A stretch of 64,000 nt of DNA from CAZLHO01 sp964559455 (GCA_964559455.1 CAZLHO010000001.1:1-64000), one strand, 5' to 3'; shown: positions 18,681-28,235, counted from the first letter of the stretch. Numbers and translations are program-made. Notes: a model not told the origin generated them from the sequence alone.

Positions 18681-19553
18681 ATGCCCAGCCAGATCCTCTC
18701 CGGCGCGCCCGTCCGCGATGCCGTTTTCGCCGAGTTGAAGCTCAAGGTCGCCGGGGCGCGACGCGCTCCCGGCCTCGCGGTCGTCCTGGTGGGGGACGAT
18801 CCCGCCTCGGCGGTCTACGTCCGCAGCAAGGGGAAGGCCTGCGAGAAGCTGGGCTACCACCACCGCACGATCCGGCTGCCCGGGGACGCGCCCGAAGCCG
18901 AGGTCCTGGCCCTGGTGCGCGAGCTGAACGGCGACGACGCAGTCGACGGCATCCTGGTCCAGATCCCCCTGCCGCCCCATATCGACGCCGAGCGCGTGCA
19001 GCTGGCCATCGACCCGGCGAAGGACGTCGACGGGCTGCACCCCGAGAACCTGGGCCGTCTGCTCACGGGCCGGCCGCGCTTCGTGCCCTGCACTCCGAAG
19101 GGCGTGTTGCGCCTGCTCGCCCACTACGACATCCCCGTCCCCGGCCGCCGCGTGGCCGTCGTCGGCCGCAGCGTGATCGTCGGCCGCCCGATGGCGATGC
19201 TCCTGAACCGGAAGGGGGAGGGGGCCAACGCGACGGTGACCCTTTGCCACACCGGGACCCGCGATCTGGCGGCCGAAACCCGGCGCGCCGAGATCATCGT
19301 CGCGGCGATGGGCGTCCCCGAGGCGCTGACCCGCGAACACGTGGCCGAGGGCGCCGTGGTCGTGGACGTCGGCGTCAACCGCGTGGACGACAGCGGCGCC
19401 GAGAAGGGCTACCGCCTGACCGGCGACGTGCACCCCGAGGCCCTCGATGGCTGGGCCTCGGCCTTCACTCCGGTGCCGGGCGGCGTCGGCCTGATGACCA
19501 TCGCCATGCTGATGGCCAACACCTGGGACGCCATGGCGGCCAGGGAACGATGA
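18681..19553 (+). CDS. folD: bifunctional methylene-tetrahydrofolate dehydrogenase/cyclohydrolase
   Basis: 290 residues. YVRSKGKACEKLGY contains the catalytic Tyr and Lys; GILVQIPLPPHID and PAKDVDGLHPENLG are signature blocks; the Rossmann segment reads VVGRSVIVGRPMAMLL. It interconverts 5,10-methylene-THF, 5,10-methenyl-THF and 10-formyl-THF, supplying one-carbon units for purines and formyl-Met. ATGA overlap with ispA. Confidence 0.97.
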   Translation: MPSQILSGAPVRDAVFAELKLKVAGARRAPGLAVVLVGDDPASAVYVRSKGKACEKLGYHHRTIRLPGDAPEAEVLALVRELNGDDAVDGILVQIPLPPHIDAERVQLAIDPAKDVDGLHPENLGRLLTGRPRFVPCTPKGVLRLLAHYDIPVPGRRVAVVGRSVIVGRPMAMLLNRKGEGANATVTLCHTGTRDLAAETRRAEIIVAAMGVPEALTREHVAEGAVVVDVGVNRVDDSGAEKGYRLTGDVHPEALDGWASAFTPVPGGVGLMTIAMLMANTWDAMAARER

Positions 19554-20431
19554 GCGCCGACGTGAAGGCGGTCGAGCGCCGGCTGCGCGACCTGTTGCGC
19601 GCGGAGCGCGGGGTGCCGCGGCGTCTGCGCGACGCCATGGCCCACAGCCTCTTCGCCGGCGGCAAGCGTCTGCGGCCGCGGCTGCTGCTGGGCGCCTACG
19701 ACAGCTTTGCAGGCGACAGGATCAGTCCCCCGGCGGACCGGGACACGGCCCTGGACGCCGCCGCCGCTGTCGAGATGATCCACACCTATTCGCTGATCCA
19801 CGACGACCTGCCGGCGATGGACGACGACGACCTGCGCCGCGGCCGGCCCACCTGCCACGTCGCCTTCGACGAGGCGACGGCGATCCTCGCCGGCGACGCT
19901 CTGCAGGCCCGGGCCTTCGCCGTTCTCGCGCAATGCCGGCCCGCCGGCGCCGAATTGGTCGCCGTGCTGGCGCGCGCCGCGGGTCCCGGCGGCATGGTGG
20001 GAGGGCAGCAGTCCGACCTCGACGCGGAAGGACTTCCCCTGACCGCCGCCCTGGTGCGGCGCATCCACGACGGCAAGACGGCCGCCCTGATCGCGGCCAG
20101 CCTGGAGGCCGGGGCGCTGTTGGCCGGCGCCGCCGCCGAGGAGTCCGGGGCCGTCGCCGCCGCCGGGCGACGGTTGGGGCTGGCCTTCCAGGCGGCCGAC
20201 GACGTGCTCGACGTGACCGCCGACCGTGACCGCCTGGGCAAGACCCCGGGCAAGGACGCCGACGCCGCCAAGCCCACCTGGGTGCGTCTGGAGGGCCTGG
20301 AGAAGGCCCGACGCCGCAGAGACCGCTACGGGCGGGAGGGGAGCCGGATGCTCGCGGTCGCCCTGCCGCCCGGCGCTGCGGCCGAGTCCCTGCTGAAGCT
20401 GGCCGGAGGCCTGTGGCGGCGCGACCGCTAG
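19550..20431 (+). CDS. ispA: farnesyl/geranylgeranyl diphosphate synthase family
   Basis: 293 residues from ATG 19550, overlapping the folD stop. Trans-prenyltransferase motifs are clear: GGKRLRPRLLL, the first aspartate-rich motif DDLPAMDDDD near residue 83 (with the insertion typical of bacterial FPP synthase) and the second FQAADDVLD near 214. It condenses IPP with allylic diphosphates for quinones and undecaprenyl-P. It lies directly before dxs, the first enzyme of the same MEP pathway. The product chain length (C15 or C20) cannot be fixed by eye. Confidence 0.93.
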   Translation: MSADVKAVERRLRDLLRAERGVPRRLRDAMAHSLFAGGKRLRPRLLLGAYDSFAGDRISPPADRDTALDAAAAVEMIHTYSLIHDDLPAMDDDDLRRGRPTCHVAFDEATAILAGDALQARAFAVLAQCRPAGAELVAVLARAAGPGGMVGGQQSDLDAEGLPLTAALVRRIHDGKTAALIAASLEAGALLAGAAAEESGAVAAAGRRLGLAFQAADDVLDVTADRDRLGKTPGKDADAAKPTWVRLEGLEKARRRRDRYGREGSRMLAVALPPGAAAESLLKLAGGLWRRDR

Positions 20432-20563
20432 GGTAGCGGCGTCCTGCCCCCTTAGCGGTTGCCAAGAGGACGACTTTGGAACTATTTTCTGGGGGTTCCG
20501 GTCGGGATCGGACTCGCCGATCGCCGAACGGGTCCCGCGGCAGACTCCTGTGAATCGACAATC

Positions 20564-22498
20564 ATGAAACCGATTCTCCCCACCATCACCGGTCCCGAGC
20601 AGATCGCCGGACTGAGTCTGCCCCAGCTCAAGACGCTCTGCGCCGAGTTGCGCGAGGAGATCATCTCGACCGTGGCCCGGACCGGCGGTCACCTGGGCGC
20701 CAGCCTCGGCGTCGTGGAGTTGACCGTCGCCCTGCACCATCTCTACCGTTCGCCCCACGACCGCATCATCTGGGACGTCGGCCACCAGGCCTACGGCCAC
20801 AAGCTGCTGACGGGGCGTCGCGAGGCCTTCGCCTCCCTGCGCCAGAGCGGGGGCATCAGCGGTTTTCCGAAGCGCTCCGAGAGCTGCCACGACATGTTCG
20901 GGGTCGGCCACGCCAGCACCTCGATCAGTTCGGCCCTGGGCTTCGCGGTGGCGCGGGACCTGCGCGGCGAGGATCATCACGTGGTGACCGTGATCGGCGA
21001 CGGATCGCTCGGCGGCGGCCTGGCCTTCGAGGGGCTGAACAACGCCGGGCACCTGCAGGCCGACCTGACCGTCATCCTCAACGACAACGAGATGAGCATC
21101 TCGCCCAACGTGGGCGCCGTGGCCAAATACCTGACCCGGATCACCTCGGGTCAGGTCTATACCCGATTCGAGAAGAACCTCTGGCGCCTGCTGGGCCGTC
21201 TGCCGCGCGGCCGGCTGGCGCAGGAGCTGGCCAGCCGGGTGAAGGAGGGCCTGAAGCAGCTCGTCGTGCCGACCATCCTTTTCGAGGAGTTGGGCTTCAA
21301 GTACTTCGGCCCGATCGACGGGCACGACCTGCCCACGGTGATCCAGACCCTGAAGTCAGTGCAGAAGCTGCACGGCCCGGTGCTGGTCCACATGATCACC
21401 ACCAAGGGCAAGGGCTACGCCTTCGCCGAGAAGGAGCGGGCCCGTTACCACGGCGTCGGCAAGTTCGACCGCAGCCTCGGCCTGCAGCCGTCCACCAGCA
21501 CGGTTCCCAGCTACACCCAGGTCTTCGGCGACACCCTGACCGAGGCGGCGGCGGCGGACCGGCGGATCGTCGCCATCACCGCGGCCATGCCCGACGGTAC
21601 GGGGCTGGTCGGCTTTCGCGAGAAGCATCCCGACCGCTTCTTCGACGTCGGCATCGCCGAGCAGCACGCCGTCACCTTCGCCGCCGGACTGGCCTGCAAC
21701 GGCCTGCGTCCGGTCTGCGCGATCTATTCGACCTTCCTGCAACGAGCCTATGACCAGTTGATCCACGACGTGGCTCTGCAGAAGCTGCCGGTGGTCTTCG
21801 CCGTGGACCGGGCCGGCCTGGTCGGCGAGGACGGCCCCACCCACCACGGGGCCTTCGACCTCAGCTACCTGCGCGCCGTGCCCGGCCTGACCGTGATGGC
21901 GCCGAAGGACGAGGACGAGCTCCGCCACATGCTGGCCACCGCCCTGAACCTGGACGGGCCGTCGGCCCTGCGCTATCCCCGCGGCGCGGGCGTCGGCGCG
22001 GCGATGATCGGGCCGCCCCGCCCCCTGGCGGTCGGGGAGGGGGAGATCCTGCGCGTCGGCCTCGACGTCGCCGTCCTGGCCCTGGGCGCCACGGTGGCCA
22101 CGGCCGAAGCCGCGGCCGCCAGGCTCTCCGGGACCGGCCTCGAGGTCACGGTGGCGAACATGCGCTTCCTGAAGCCGCTGGACGACGCCCTGCTGCGCCG
22201 CATCTGGCGCGACCACGATCTGGTGCTGACGGTCGAGGAGAACAGCGTGGTCGGGGGCCTGGGCGCCGCCGTTCTGGAATGGGCCTCAGCCGCTCGGCCC
22301 GAAGGACGTCCCGACGTGGTCACCGTCGGGCTTCCCGATCGTTTCGTGGAGCACGGGGATCGCGCCGGACTGCTGGCGGCGGTCGGTCTCGGCGCCGAGG
22401 AACTGGCCGCGCGCCTGCGGGAAGAGTGGGCCCGCCGGTCGGCCGCGGTCCTGGACGAACATGCCGGCCCGGGAGTCTCCCGAGTCGCCCGCAACTGA
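20564..22498 (+). CDS. dxs: 1-deoxy-D-xylulose-5-phosphate synthase
   Basis: 644 residues from ATG 20564. A longer frame from TTG 20459 adds 35 unconserved residues. There is no strong ribosome site at the ATG. TPP-binding motif GDGSLGGGLAFEGLNNAG...LNDNEMSIS, active-site GHQAYGHKLLTGR, the transketolase central domain (VGIAEQHAVTFAAGLA, EDGPTHHGAFDL) and the C-terminal domain are present. Condenses pyruvate and glyceraldehyde-3-P, the first step of MEP isoprenoid synthesis. Followed closely by nadK and recN. Confidence 0.97.
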   Translation: MKPILPTITGPEQIAGLSLPQLKTLCAELREEIISTVARTGGHLGASLGVVELTVALHHLYRSPHDRIIWDVGHQAYGHKLLTGRREAFASLRQSGGISGFPKRSESCHDMFGVGHASTSISSALGFAVARDLRGEDHHVVTVIGDGSLGGGLAFEGLNNAGHLQADLTVILNDNEMSISPNVGAVAKYLTRITSGQVYTRFEKNLWRLLGRLPRGRLAQELASRVKEGLKQLVVPTILFEELGFKYFGPIDGHDLPTVIQTLKSVQKLHGPVLVHMITTKGKGYAFAEKERARYHGVGKFDRSLGLQPSTSTVPSYTQVFGDTLTEAAAADRRIVAITAAMPDGTGLVGFREKHPDRFFDVGIAEQHAVTFAAGLACNGLRPVCAIYSTFLQRAYDQLIHDVALQKLPVVFAVDRAGLVGEDGPTHHGAFDLSYLRAVPGLTVMAPKDEDELRHMLATALNLDGPSALRYPRGAGVGAAMIGPPRPLAVGEGEILRVGLDVAVLALGATVATAEAAAARLSGTGLEVTVANMRFLKPLDDALLRRIWRDHDLVLTVEENSVVGGLGAAVLEWASAARPEGRPDVVTVGLPDRFVEHGDRAGLLAAVGLGAEELAARLREEWARRSAAVLDEHAGPGVSRVARN

Positions 22499-22512
22499 GG
22501 GGCCACGCCACC

Positions 22513-23397
22513 ATGCCCGTGAAAACCATCGGTATCTTCGGCAATCCCGGCAAACCCGATCTCCCCGACGCCATCCGACGCGTGCGCTCCCTCTGCGATC
22601 GCTCCGGGGTCGAGGTGCTGCTCTCGGCCGAACTGGCGGCCCTCGTTCCCGAATTGTCCGCGGCCCGCGACGACGAGGAACTCGGCGCCCGCGTCGACGT
22701 GCTGATCGTCTTCGGCGGGGATGGCTCGATGCTGCGCGCCGCCCGCACCCTGGACCCCGCGGAGACTCCCGTGCTGGGCATCAACCTGGGCTCGCTGGGC
22801 TATCTGACGGACGTGCCGCTGACCGAGCTGGACGAGGCGGTCGACCTGTTGCTGGCCGGGGACTTCACCGCCGCTCCACGGCTGCGCGTGGGCTGCGAGG
22901 TCCGGCGCGACGGCAAGGTGGTGGCCCGGGTCCGGGCCTTGAACGACATCGTGGTCAACATGGGGCCGACGCCCCGCGCCCTGGACATGGAGGTGCGCAT
23001 CAACTCGGCCTCCCTCGGGCGCTTCCTGGGCGACGGATTGATCGTGAGCACGCCCACCGGCTCGACGGCCTACAACCTCTCCGCCGGCGGCCCGATCGTT
23101 CATCCCGGCGTGGCCGGCATGATCGTCACGCCGATCTGCCCGCACAGCCTGGCCATCCGGCCGCTCATCGTGCCCATGGATTCCACCGTCAAGCTCCACC
23201 TGCACCGTGCCGGCGCGAGCGCCTCGCTGACGGCCGACGGCCAGGCCAACTATTCCCTGAGCGAAGGCGACCGGGTCCACTTCCGCGTCGCCGACGGCGT
23301 CGTGAACCTCGTCAAGTTCCCGCGCAGCGACTACTTCCGCGTCGTGCGGCGCAAGCTGCAGTGGGGCGCCATCAAGCGCCGCCGGAACCGGGACTGA
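22513..23397 (+). CDS. nadK: NAD kinase
   Basis: 294 residues. The VFGGDGSMLRAAR motif (GGDGS catalytic/phosphate site), a NDIV-like segment and STPTGSTAYNLSAGGPIV are diagnostic. Phosphorylates NAD to NADP in the cytosol. It begins 14 bases after dxs, which consumes reducing power downstream, and ends one base before recN. The dxs-nadK-recN order is common in bacteria. Confidence 0.97.
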   Translation: MPVKTIGIFGNPGKPDLPDAIRRVRSLCDRSGVEVLLSAELAALVPELSAARDDEELGARVDVLIVFGGDGSMLRAARTLDPAETPVLGINLGSLGYLTDVPLTELDEAVDLLLAGDFTAAPRLRVGCEVRRDGKVVARVRALNDIVVNMGPTPRALDMEVRINSASLGRFLGDGLIVSTPTGSTAYNLSAGGPIVHPGVAGMIVTPICPHSLAIRPLIVPMDSTVKLHLHRAGASASLTADGQANYSLSEGDRVHFRVADGVVNLVKFPRSDYFRVVRRKLQWGAIKRRRNRD

Positions 23398-23398
23398 G

Positions 23399-25153
23399 AT
23401 GCTGCTGGAACTCCGCGTCAGCCAGTTGGCCCTCGTCGACGACCTCGTCCTGCCCGCAGCGCCGGGACTGACCATGCTCACCGGCGAGACCGGCGCCGGC
23501 AAGTCGATGATCGCCGGCGCCCTGTCCGTGCTCGCCGGGGCCCAGGTCCCCAAGGACCTGGTGCGCGAAGGCGAGGATCTGGCCTGGGTCGAGGGCGTCT
23601 TCGATCTCGCCGAGCGGCCGCGCACCTGTGAATTCCTGGCCCGCGCCGGCGTCAGGGTGGCCGCCGACGGGATCCTGGTGCTGCGGCGCGAGCTGCGCCG
23701 CCAGGGTCGTAACCGGGTGCTGATCAACGGGCTGACCTCGTCGCTGGCCCTGCTCGAGGCCATCGGTCCCCGCCTGCTCCAGATCCAGAGCCAGAACCAG
23801 CAGCAGGATCTCGCCGATCCGGACTATGCCCGGGATCTGCTGGACGGGCTGCTGGAATGCCGGGATCTGCAGGCGGCCGTCGGCGAGGCCTGGACCGCTT
23901 GGCGCGACGCCGAGGCGGCCCTGGCCGCGCGGCGGGCCGAGACCGAAGCCAGCCGGGAGCAGCTCGACCTCTGGCGTTATCAGCGCGACGAGCTGGCCGA
24001 AGCGCAGCTGGATCCCGACGAAGAGGCGGTCCTGAGCGAGCGGCTGGCTCTGCTCCGCCATTCGGCGGCCCTGCGCGAGGGCGCGGCCGAGGCGCTGCAG
24101 TCCCTGGCCGCCGGCGAGGGCGGCGCCCGCGATGCCTTGGGTCACGCCCAGTCGGTGTTGTCCCCCCTGGCCGATCTCAGTCCCCGTCTGGGCGAGATCG
24201 CCGAGCTGCTGGAGACTTCGGTCACCGCCGCCGGCGAGGCGCAGCGGTCTCTGGATCGCTTCCTGGACGGGCTGGACCTGGACCCGGCGGGACTGGACGA
24301 ATGCGAAGCGCGGCAGGCCCTCTACGCCGAACTCAAGCGCAAGTACCGGCGCGACACGACGGCCCTGATCGACTACCGGGACGAGCTCGCGCGGCGGGTC
24401 GAACGCCAGGACGGCGCCGATGACGACCTGGCGGAACTGACCGCCGAACGCGACCGGCTTTGCGACCGCCTGGCCGAGGCCGCGCGGCTGCTGCACGAAC
24501 GCCGCTCCGGGGGCGCCGCCGGGGTCGCCCGCGACGCCGAGCGGCTGATCCGGCCGATGTCGCTGGCCGCCCTGGAACTGGCGTTCGCCGTCGATCCTCT
24601 TTACGATGAGCGGGGGGAGATCGATGTCGACGGCCGACCCTGCCGCGTCGAACGCAACGGCGCCGATCGGGTCAGCCTGCGGGTGCGGACGAATCCCGGG
24701 GAGGGGATGGGCGACGTGGCTGTCCTGGCTTCCGGCGGCGAACGCTCGCGCATCCATCTGGGTTTGACTGCGCTGCGGCGCGACCGCCTGGAGCCGCCGC
24801 TGCTGCTGCTGGACGAGATCGATTCCGGCCTGGGCATGGACGCGGCGGCCCCGGTGGCCCGGCTCCTGGCCGACCTGGCCGCCGGCAGCCAGGTCCTTTG
24901 CATCACGCACCTGCCCACGATGGCGGTGCACGGACGGCATCATTGGCGAGTGGTCAAGCGCGGGCGCGACGGCCGGACCGTGCTGGACCTGGAACGGGTC
25001 GAGGGGGAGGAGCGCGTGGCCGAGATCGCCCGCCTGCTCGGCGGCCGGGACGCGGCGGACGACGCCGCCGAAGCGCGCCTTTCCTACGCCCGCGATCTCC
25101 TGGCGACCCGGACGGCTCCCCTGACGGATGCCGCGCGGGGAAATGGCGGTTGA
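23399..25153 (+). CDS. recN: DNA repair ATPase RecN
   Basis: 584 residues, SMC-like. Walker A GETGAGKSM is near residue 30. A long coiled coil (about 150-390) surrounds a short hinge, and the ABC signature VLASGGERSRI and Walker B LLLLDEIDSGLG lie at the C-terminal head (about 440-480). RecN gathers and tethers DNA ends in double-strand-break repair. Slightly longer than E. coli RecN (553). Its TGA stop falls inside the -35 box of the tRNA-Arg promoter. Confidence 0.95.
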   Translation: MLLELRVSQLALVDDLVLPAAPGLTMLTGETGAGKSMIAGALSVLAGAQVPKDLVREGEDLAWVEGVFDLAERPRTCEFLARAGVRVAADGILVLRRELRRQGRNRVLINGLTSSLALLEAIGPRLLQIQSQNQQQDLADPDYARDLLDGLLECRDLQAAVGEAWTAWRDAEAALAARRAETEASREQLDLWRYQRDELAEAQLDPDEEAVLSERLALLRHSAALREGAAEALQSLAAGEGGARDALGHAQSVLSPLADLSPRLGEIAELLETSVTAAGEAQRSLDRFLDGLDLDPAGLDECEARQALYAELKRKYRRDTTALIDYRDELARRVERQDGADDDLAELTAERDRLCDRLAEAARLLHERRSGGAAGVARDAERLIRPMSLAALELAFAVDPLYDERGEIDVDGRPCRVERNGADRVSLRVRTNPGEGMGDVAVLASGGERSRIHLGLTALRRDRLEPPLLLLDEIDSGLGMDAAAPVARLLADLAAGSQVLCITHLPTMAVHGRHHWRVVKRGRDGRTVLDLERVEGEERVAEIARLLGGRDAADDAAEARLSYARDLLATRTAPLTDAARGNGG

Positions 25154-25178
25154 CCCGGCGCACGCCGCTGCACATACT
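25150..25178 (+). promoter_or_regulatory. promoter of tRNA-Arg(CCG)
   Basis: TTGACC 25150-25155 (overlapping the recN stop), 17-base spacer, CATACT 25173-25178, 18 bases before the tRNA. Confidence 0.65.
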
Positions 25179-25196
25179 TTTCATCGCTTCCCGGGT

Positions 25197-25273
25197 GCGC
25201 CCGTAGCTCAGCTGGATAGAGCGCTTGCCTCCGGAGCAAGAGGCCACAGGTTCGAATCCTGTCGGGCGTACCA
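25197..25273 (+). tRNA. tRNA-Arg (anticodon CCG)
   Basis: Acceptor GCGCCCG/CGGGCGT (one G-T), anticodon stem CTTGC/GCAAG around CTCCGGA giving CCG, T arm ACAGG/CCTGT, CCA encoded. Confidence 0.97.
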
Positions 25274-25293
25274 CCAACCTCCTCGGAACGGTC

Positions 25294-25494
25294 ATGGGTT
25301 TGCTGAAGACGATCCTGTTTCTGCTGACGCTCTGGGTGCTGGTGCGCCTGGTGCGTCGGGCGCTGCTGCCCGCGACCGCGCGCCGGGGCTCCCGGGCGCG
25401 GCCGGCCGACGATCCCGATCTGGCGGACCTCACCCAGCAGGACATCAGCGATGCTGACTACGAAGAGATCCCAGAGGACGTCGACAAGGGATGA
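25294..25494 (+). CDS. small membrane protein, unknown function
   Basis: 66 residues from ATG 25294. One N-terminal transmembrane helix (LLKTILFLLTLWVLVRLVRRALL) with basic residues inside, then a soluble acidic tail (DDPDLADLTQQDISDADYEEIPEDVDKG). The tail resembles short acidic tails of small FCB-group membrane proteins, but I recognise no family. It starts 20 bases after tRNA-Arg and its end overlaps the next gene by 44 bases in another frame, so the two are probably co-expressed. Confidence 0.65.
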   Translation: MGLLKTILFLLTLWVLVRLVRRALLPATARRGSRARPADDPDLADLTQQDISDADYEEIPEDVDKG

Positions 25495-25831
25495 CAATCC
25501 CTTCCGCTCGCGTTTCCGCGACGCCAGGGGAAACTTCCCCCTGCGCAAGTATCTGCGCTGCCGCGAGGAACTGGCCCAGCACGTCGTCTACGGGCTGGTC
25601 CAGCTCGGGCTGACCGTCTCGATGGTCCTCTTCGCCCGCACCCTTCGCCAGTTCTTCCACCGTCCCGACGTCAGCTCCCCCTGGCTCGAGCGGGCCGCTC
25701 TCTTCGCGGTGCTGCTCGGGGCCTTCTTCCTGCTTCGCCGCGTCCGCAGCCACGTCCTCGCGATCTTCGAGCTCCGCAACGAGATCCAGCACTACAAGTG
25801 GCAGCTCGAGCATCAGGACGACGATGGGTAG
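25451..25831 (+). CDS. small two-helix membrane protein, unknown function
   Basis: 126 residues. A basic N-terminal stretch (1-45, with NPFRSRFRDARGNFPLRKYLRCREE) precedes two hydrophobic helices (about 46-65 and 82-98) and a C-terminal helix IFELRNEIQHYKWQLEHQ. No known domain seen. The start overlaps the preceding small gene; no alternative start codon lies in frame nearby. The pair stands between a tRNA and a polysaccharide locus, which does not reveal a role. Confidence 0.6.
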   Translation: MLTTKRSQRTSTRDDNPFRSRFRDARGNFPLRKYLRCREELAQHVVYGLVQLGLTVSMVLFARTLRQFFHRPDVSSPWLERAALFAVLLGAFFLLRRVRSHVLAIFELRNEIQHYKWQLEHQDDDG

Positions 25832-25843
25832 AACCGCGGCCCA

Positions 25844-25859
25844 TGGCATATCTTATGCT
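25844..25859 (+). promoter_or_regulatory. candidate sigma-54 promoter of the polysaccharide locus
   Basis: TGGCAT...ATGCT with the invariant GG (25845-25846) and GC (25857-25858) separated by exactly 10 bases, as sigma-54 promoters require. It lies 117 bases before the dehydrogenase start, and an NtrC-family activator is encoded at 31373. Chance occurrence is possible. Confidence 0.45.
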
Positions 25860-25975
25860 TGCCGATCTCTCGGCTGCGCGCCCTGCCGGCGGGGGTGAAT
25901 CCCGTTGACCGTCCCGGACGGCCCTGCTAGCGTCCCGGATCGACCCGCACATCAACACAGAAAAGGAACCGTATC

Positions 25976-27271
25976 GTGGAAGTGATTCAGCGGTTTTCGG
26001 AGCGTCGCGCCCATCTGACGGTCCTGGGCCTGGGCTATGTCGGCCTGCCCCTCGCCGTGGAGTTCGCCAAGGCCGGCTTCAAGGTCACCGGCATCGACCG
26101 GATCGCCGAGAAGGTCGAGGCCCTGAACCGCGGTGAGAGCTACATCATCGACGTGCCCGCCGCGGAAGTCAGGGAACTGGTCGATGCGGGCAGATTCCGC
26201 GCCACCACCGACACCGCCGTCCTGGCCGAGGCCGACAGCGTCAACATCTGCGTGCCCACGCCGCTGGGCAAGACCCGCGATCCGGACATCTCCTACATCC
26301 AGTCCGCGGTCGAGGCGATCGCGCCGCGCCTGCACCCCGGCATGCTGGTGACCCTGGAGAGCACGACCTACCCCGGAACGACCGAGGAGATCATCCTGCC
26401 CCGGCTGGCCGAATCCGGGCTCGAGGTGGGGAAGGACTTCTTTCTGGCCTTCTCGCCCGAACGGGTCGACCCCGGCAACCCCGTCTATCAGACGCGGAAC
26501 ATCCCCAAGGTCGTCGGCGGCGTCACTCCGGCCTGCACCCGGGTCGCCACCGCGCTCTACGAGCAGGCCATGGACACCGTGGTGCCCGTCTCCACAGTGC
26601 GCGTGGCCGAGACCGTGAAGCTGCTCGAGAACACCTTCCGCAGCGTGAACATCGGCCTGGTCAACGAGATCGCCCTGATGTGCGATTCGATGGGTATCGA
26701 CGTCTGGGAGGTGATCGACGCGGCCAGCACCAAGCCCTTCGGCTTCATGCCCTTCTACCCCGGCCCCGGGCTGGGCGGGCACTGCATCCCGATCGATCCC
26801 TTCTACCTGTCCTGGAAGGCGAAGCAGTCCGGGTCGGAGGCCCGCTTCATCGAGCTGGCCGGCTACATCAACGGGAACATGCCCCGCCACGTGCTGCGCC
26901 TGGCGACCATCGCGCTCAACCGCCGGCGCAAGGCCGTCAACGGCAGCCGCGTGCTGGTGGTCGGCGTGGCCTACAAGCCCGACATCGACGACGTGCGGGA
27001 ATCTCCCGCTCTTGATATCATGACCCAGCTCCAGGAGCTGGGCGCCGAGGTCCACTGGTACGACCCGCAGGTGCCCGAACTGATGGACATGCCCGGCATC
27101 ATCAAGCTGGACGCCTGGGATCTGGACGCCCTGCGAGGCTTCGACGCGGCCGTCATCGTCACGCCGCACAGGGGCGTGGACCACGGCCTTCTCCTGGAGG
27201 CCGACATCGCCGTCGTCGACACCCGGAACGCGTTGAAGGGCCGGACGTCGGAGAACATCGTCCGCCTCTGA
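25976..27271 (+). CDS. UDP-sugar 6-dehydrogenase (WbpA/WbpO-like)
   Basis: 431 residues, GTG start. An N-terminal Rossmann fold (LTVLGLGYVGLPLAVEFAKAGF), a central UDP-glucose/GDP-mannose dehydrogenase domain with the catalytic-cysteine motif GPGLGGHCIPIDP near residue 260, and a C-terminal UDP-binding domain (VLVVGVAYKPDIDDVRESPA). Oxidises C6 of a UDP-sugar with two NAD. The FYLSWK segment and overall length resemble UDP-HexNAc dehydrogenases (making GlcNAcA, GalNAcA or ManNAcA). It begins a polysaccharide-precursor cluster with the epimerase 22 bases downstream. Confidence 0.93.
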   Translation: MEVIQRFSERRAHLTVLGLGYVGLPLAVEFAKAGFKVTGIDRIAEKVEALNRGESYIIDVPAAEVRELVDAGRFRATTDTAVLAEADSVNICVPTPLGKTRDPDISYIQSAVEAIAPRLHPGMLVTLESTTYPGTTEEIILPRLAESGLEVGKDFFLAFSPERVDPGNPVYQTRNIPKVVGGVTPACTRVATALYEQAMDTVVPVSTVRVAETVKLLENTFRSVNIGLVNEIALMCDSMGIDVWEVIDAASTKPFGFMPFYPGPGLGGHCIPIDPFYLSWKAKQSGSEARFIELAGYINGNMPRHVLRLATIALNRRRKAVNGSRVLVVGVAYKPDIDDVRESPALDIMTQLQELGAEVHWYDPQVPELMDMPGIIKLDAWDLDALRGFDAAVIVTPHRGVDHGLLLEADIAVVDTRNALKGRTSENIVRL

Positions 27272-27293
27272 TCACCGAACGGAGGAGCGCTCA

Positions 27294-28235
27294 GTGCAGA
27301 ACTGCCTCGTCACCGGCGGCGCCGGCTTCATCGGATCCCACCTGGCCCAGGCCCTGGTCGACCGCGGCTGCCGGGTCACCGTGCTGGACAACCTCTCCAC
27401 CGGCAAGATCGAGAACATGGCCGGTTTCCGCGACCGCATCGAATTCGTCGAAGGCACCCTGACCGACCCGGAGACCGTGCGCCGCGTCTGCACCGGCCGC
27501 GACGTCGTCTTCCACGAGGCCGCCCTGGCCTCGGTCCCGCGCAGCGTCGTCGATCCGATCGCTTCCAACGCCAACAACATCGACGGCACCTTGAACCTGC
27601 TCTGGGCCGCCAAGGAGGCCGGCGTCGGCCGCGTCGTCTACGCCGCCAGCAGCTCGGCCTACGGCGACAGCGAGGAGCTGCCCAAGCGCGAGGACATGCC
27701 CTCGGCGCCGATGTCTCCCTACGCCGTCACCAAGTACGTCGGCGAGCTCTACTGCGCCGTCTTCAGCTCCCTCTACGGGTTGAGCACCGTCGGCCTGCGC
27801 TACTTCAACGTCTTCGGCCCGCGCCAGGACCCGGAGAGCCAGTACGCCGCCGTGATCCCCATCTTCATCACTCGTCTGCTGCGCGACGAGGCGCCGCTGA
27901 TCCACGGCGACGGCGGCCAGTCCCGCGATTTCACCTACATCGACAACGTGGTCCACGCCAACCTGCTGGCCGGCGAGGCGGCGGATCCGGGCGGCGCGAC
28001 GGTCAACGTCGCCTGCGGCGATCGGTTCACGCTGTTGGAACTCTACGCCGAGATCGCCCGCCTGCTGGAATCGGCCATCGAACCCGTCCATGGTCCGGCG
28101 CGCGCCGGCGACGTTCGCCACAGCCAGGCGGCGATCGACCGCGCCCGGGACTTGATCGGATTCCGACCCGTGGTAGGATTCACGGAGGGACTGCGGCTCA
28201 CCGTCGACTGGTACCGCGATCAATGGGGAAAGTGA
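27294..28235 (+). CDS. NAD-dependent UDP-sugar epimerase (SDR family)
   Basis: 313 residues from GTG. NAD motif TGGAGFIGSHL, DNLSTGK, the catalytic SS...YxxxK (SSSAYGDSEE and SPYAVTKYVGE) and YFNVFGPRQDP are typical of extended SDR epimerases, closest in pattern to WbpP-type UDP-GlcNAc 4-epimerases. Acting with the neighbouring dehydrogenase it could supply a UDP-HexNAc uronic acid for the surface polysaccharide. Exact substrate is inference. Its 3' end runs into the exporter gene region. Confidence 0.92.
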   Translation: MQNCLVTGGAGFIGSHLAQALVDRGCRVTVLDNLSTGKIENMAGFRDRIEFVEGTLTDPETVRRVCTGRDVVFHEAALASVPRSVVDPIASNANNIDGTLNLLWAAKEAGVGRVVYAASSSAYGDSEELPKREDMPSAPMSPYAVTKYVGELYCAVFSSLYGLSTVGLRYFNVFGPRQDPESQYAAVIPIFITRLLRDEAPLIHGDGGQSRDFTYIDNVVHANLLAGEAADPGGATVNVACGDRFTLLELYAEIARLLESAIEPVHGPARAGDVRHSQAAIDRARDLIGFRPVVGFTEGLRLTVDWYRDQWGK

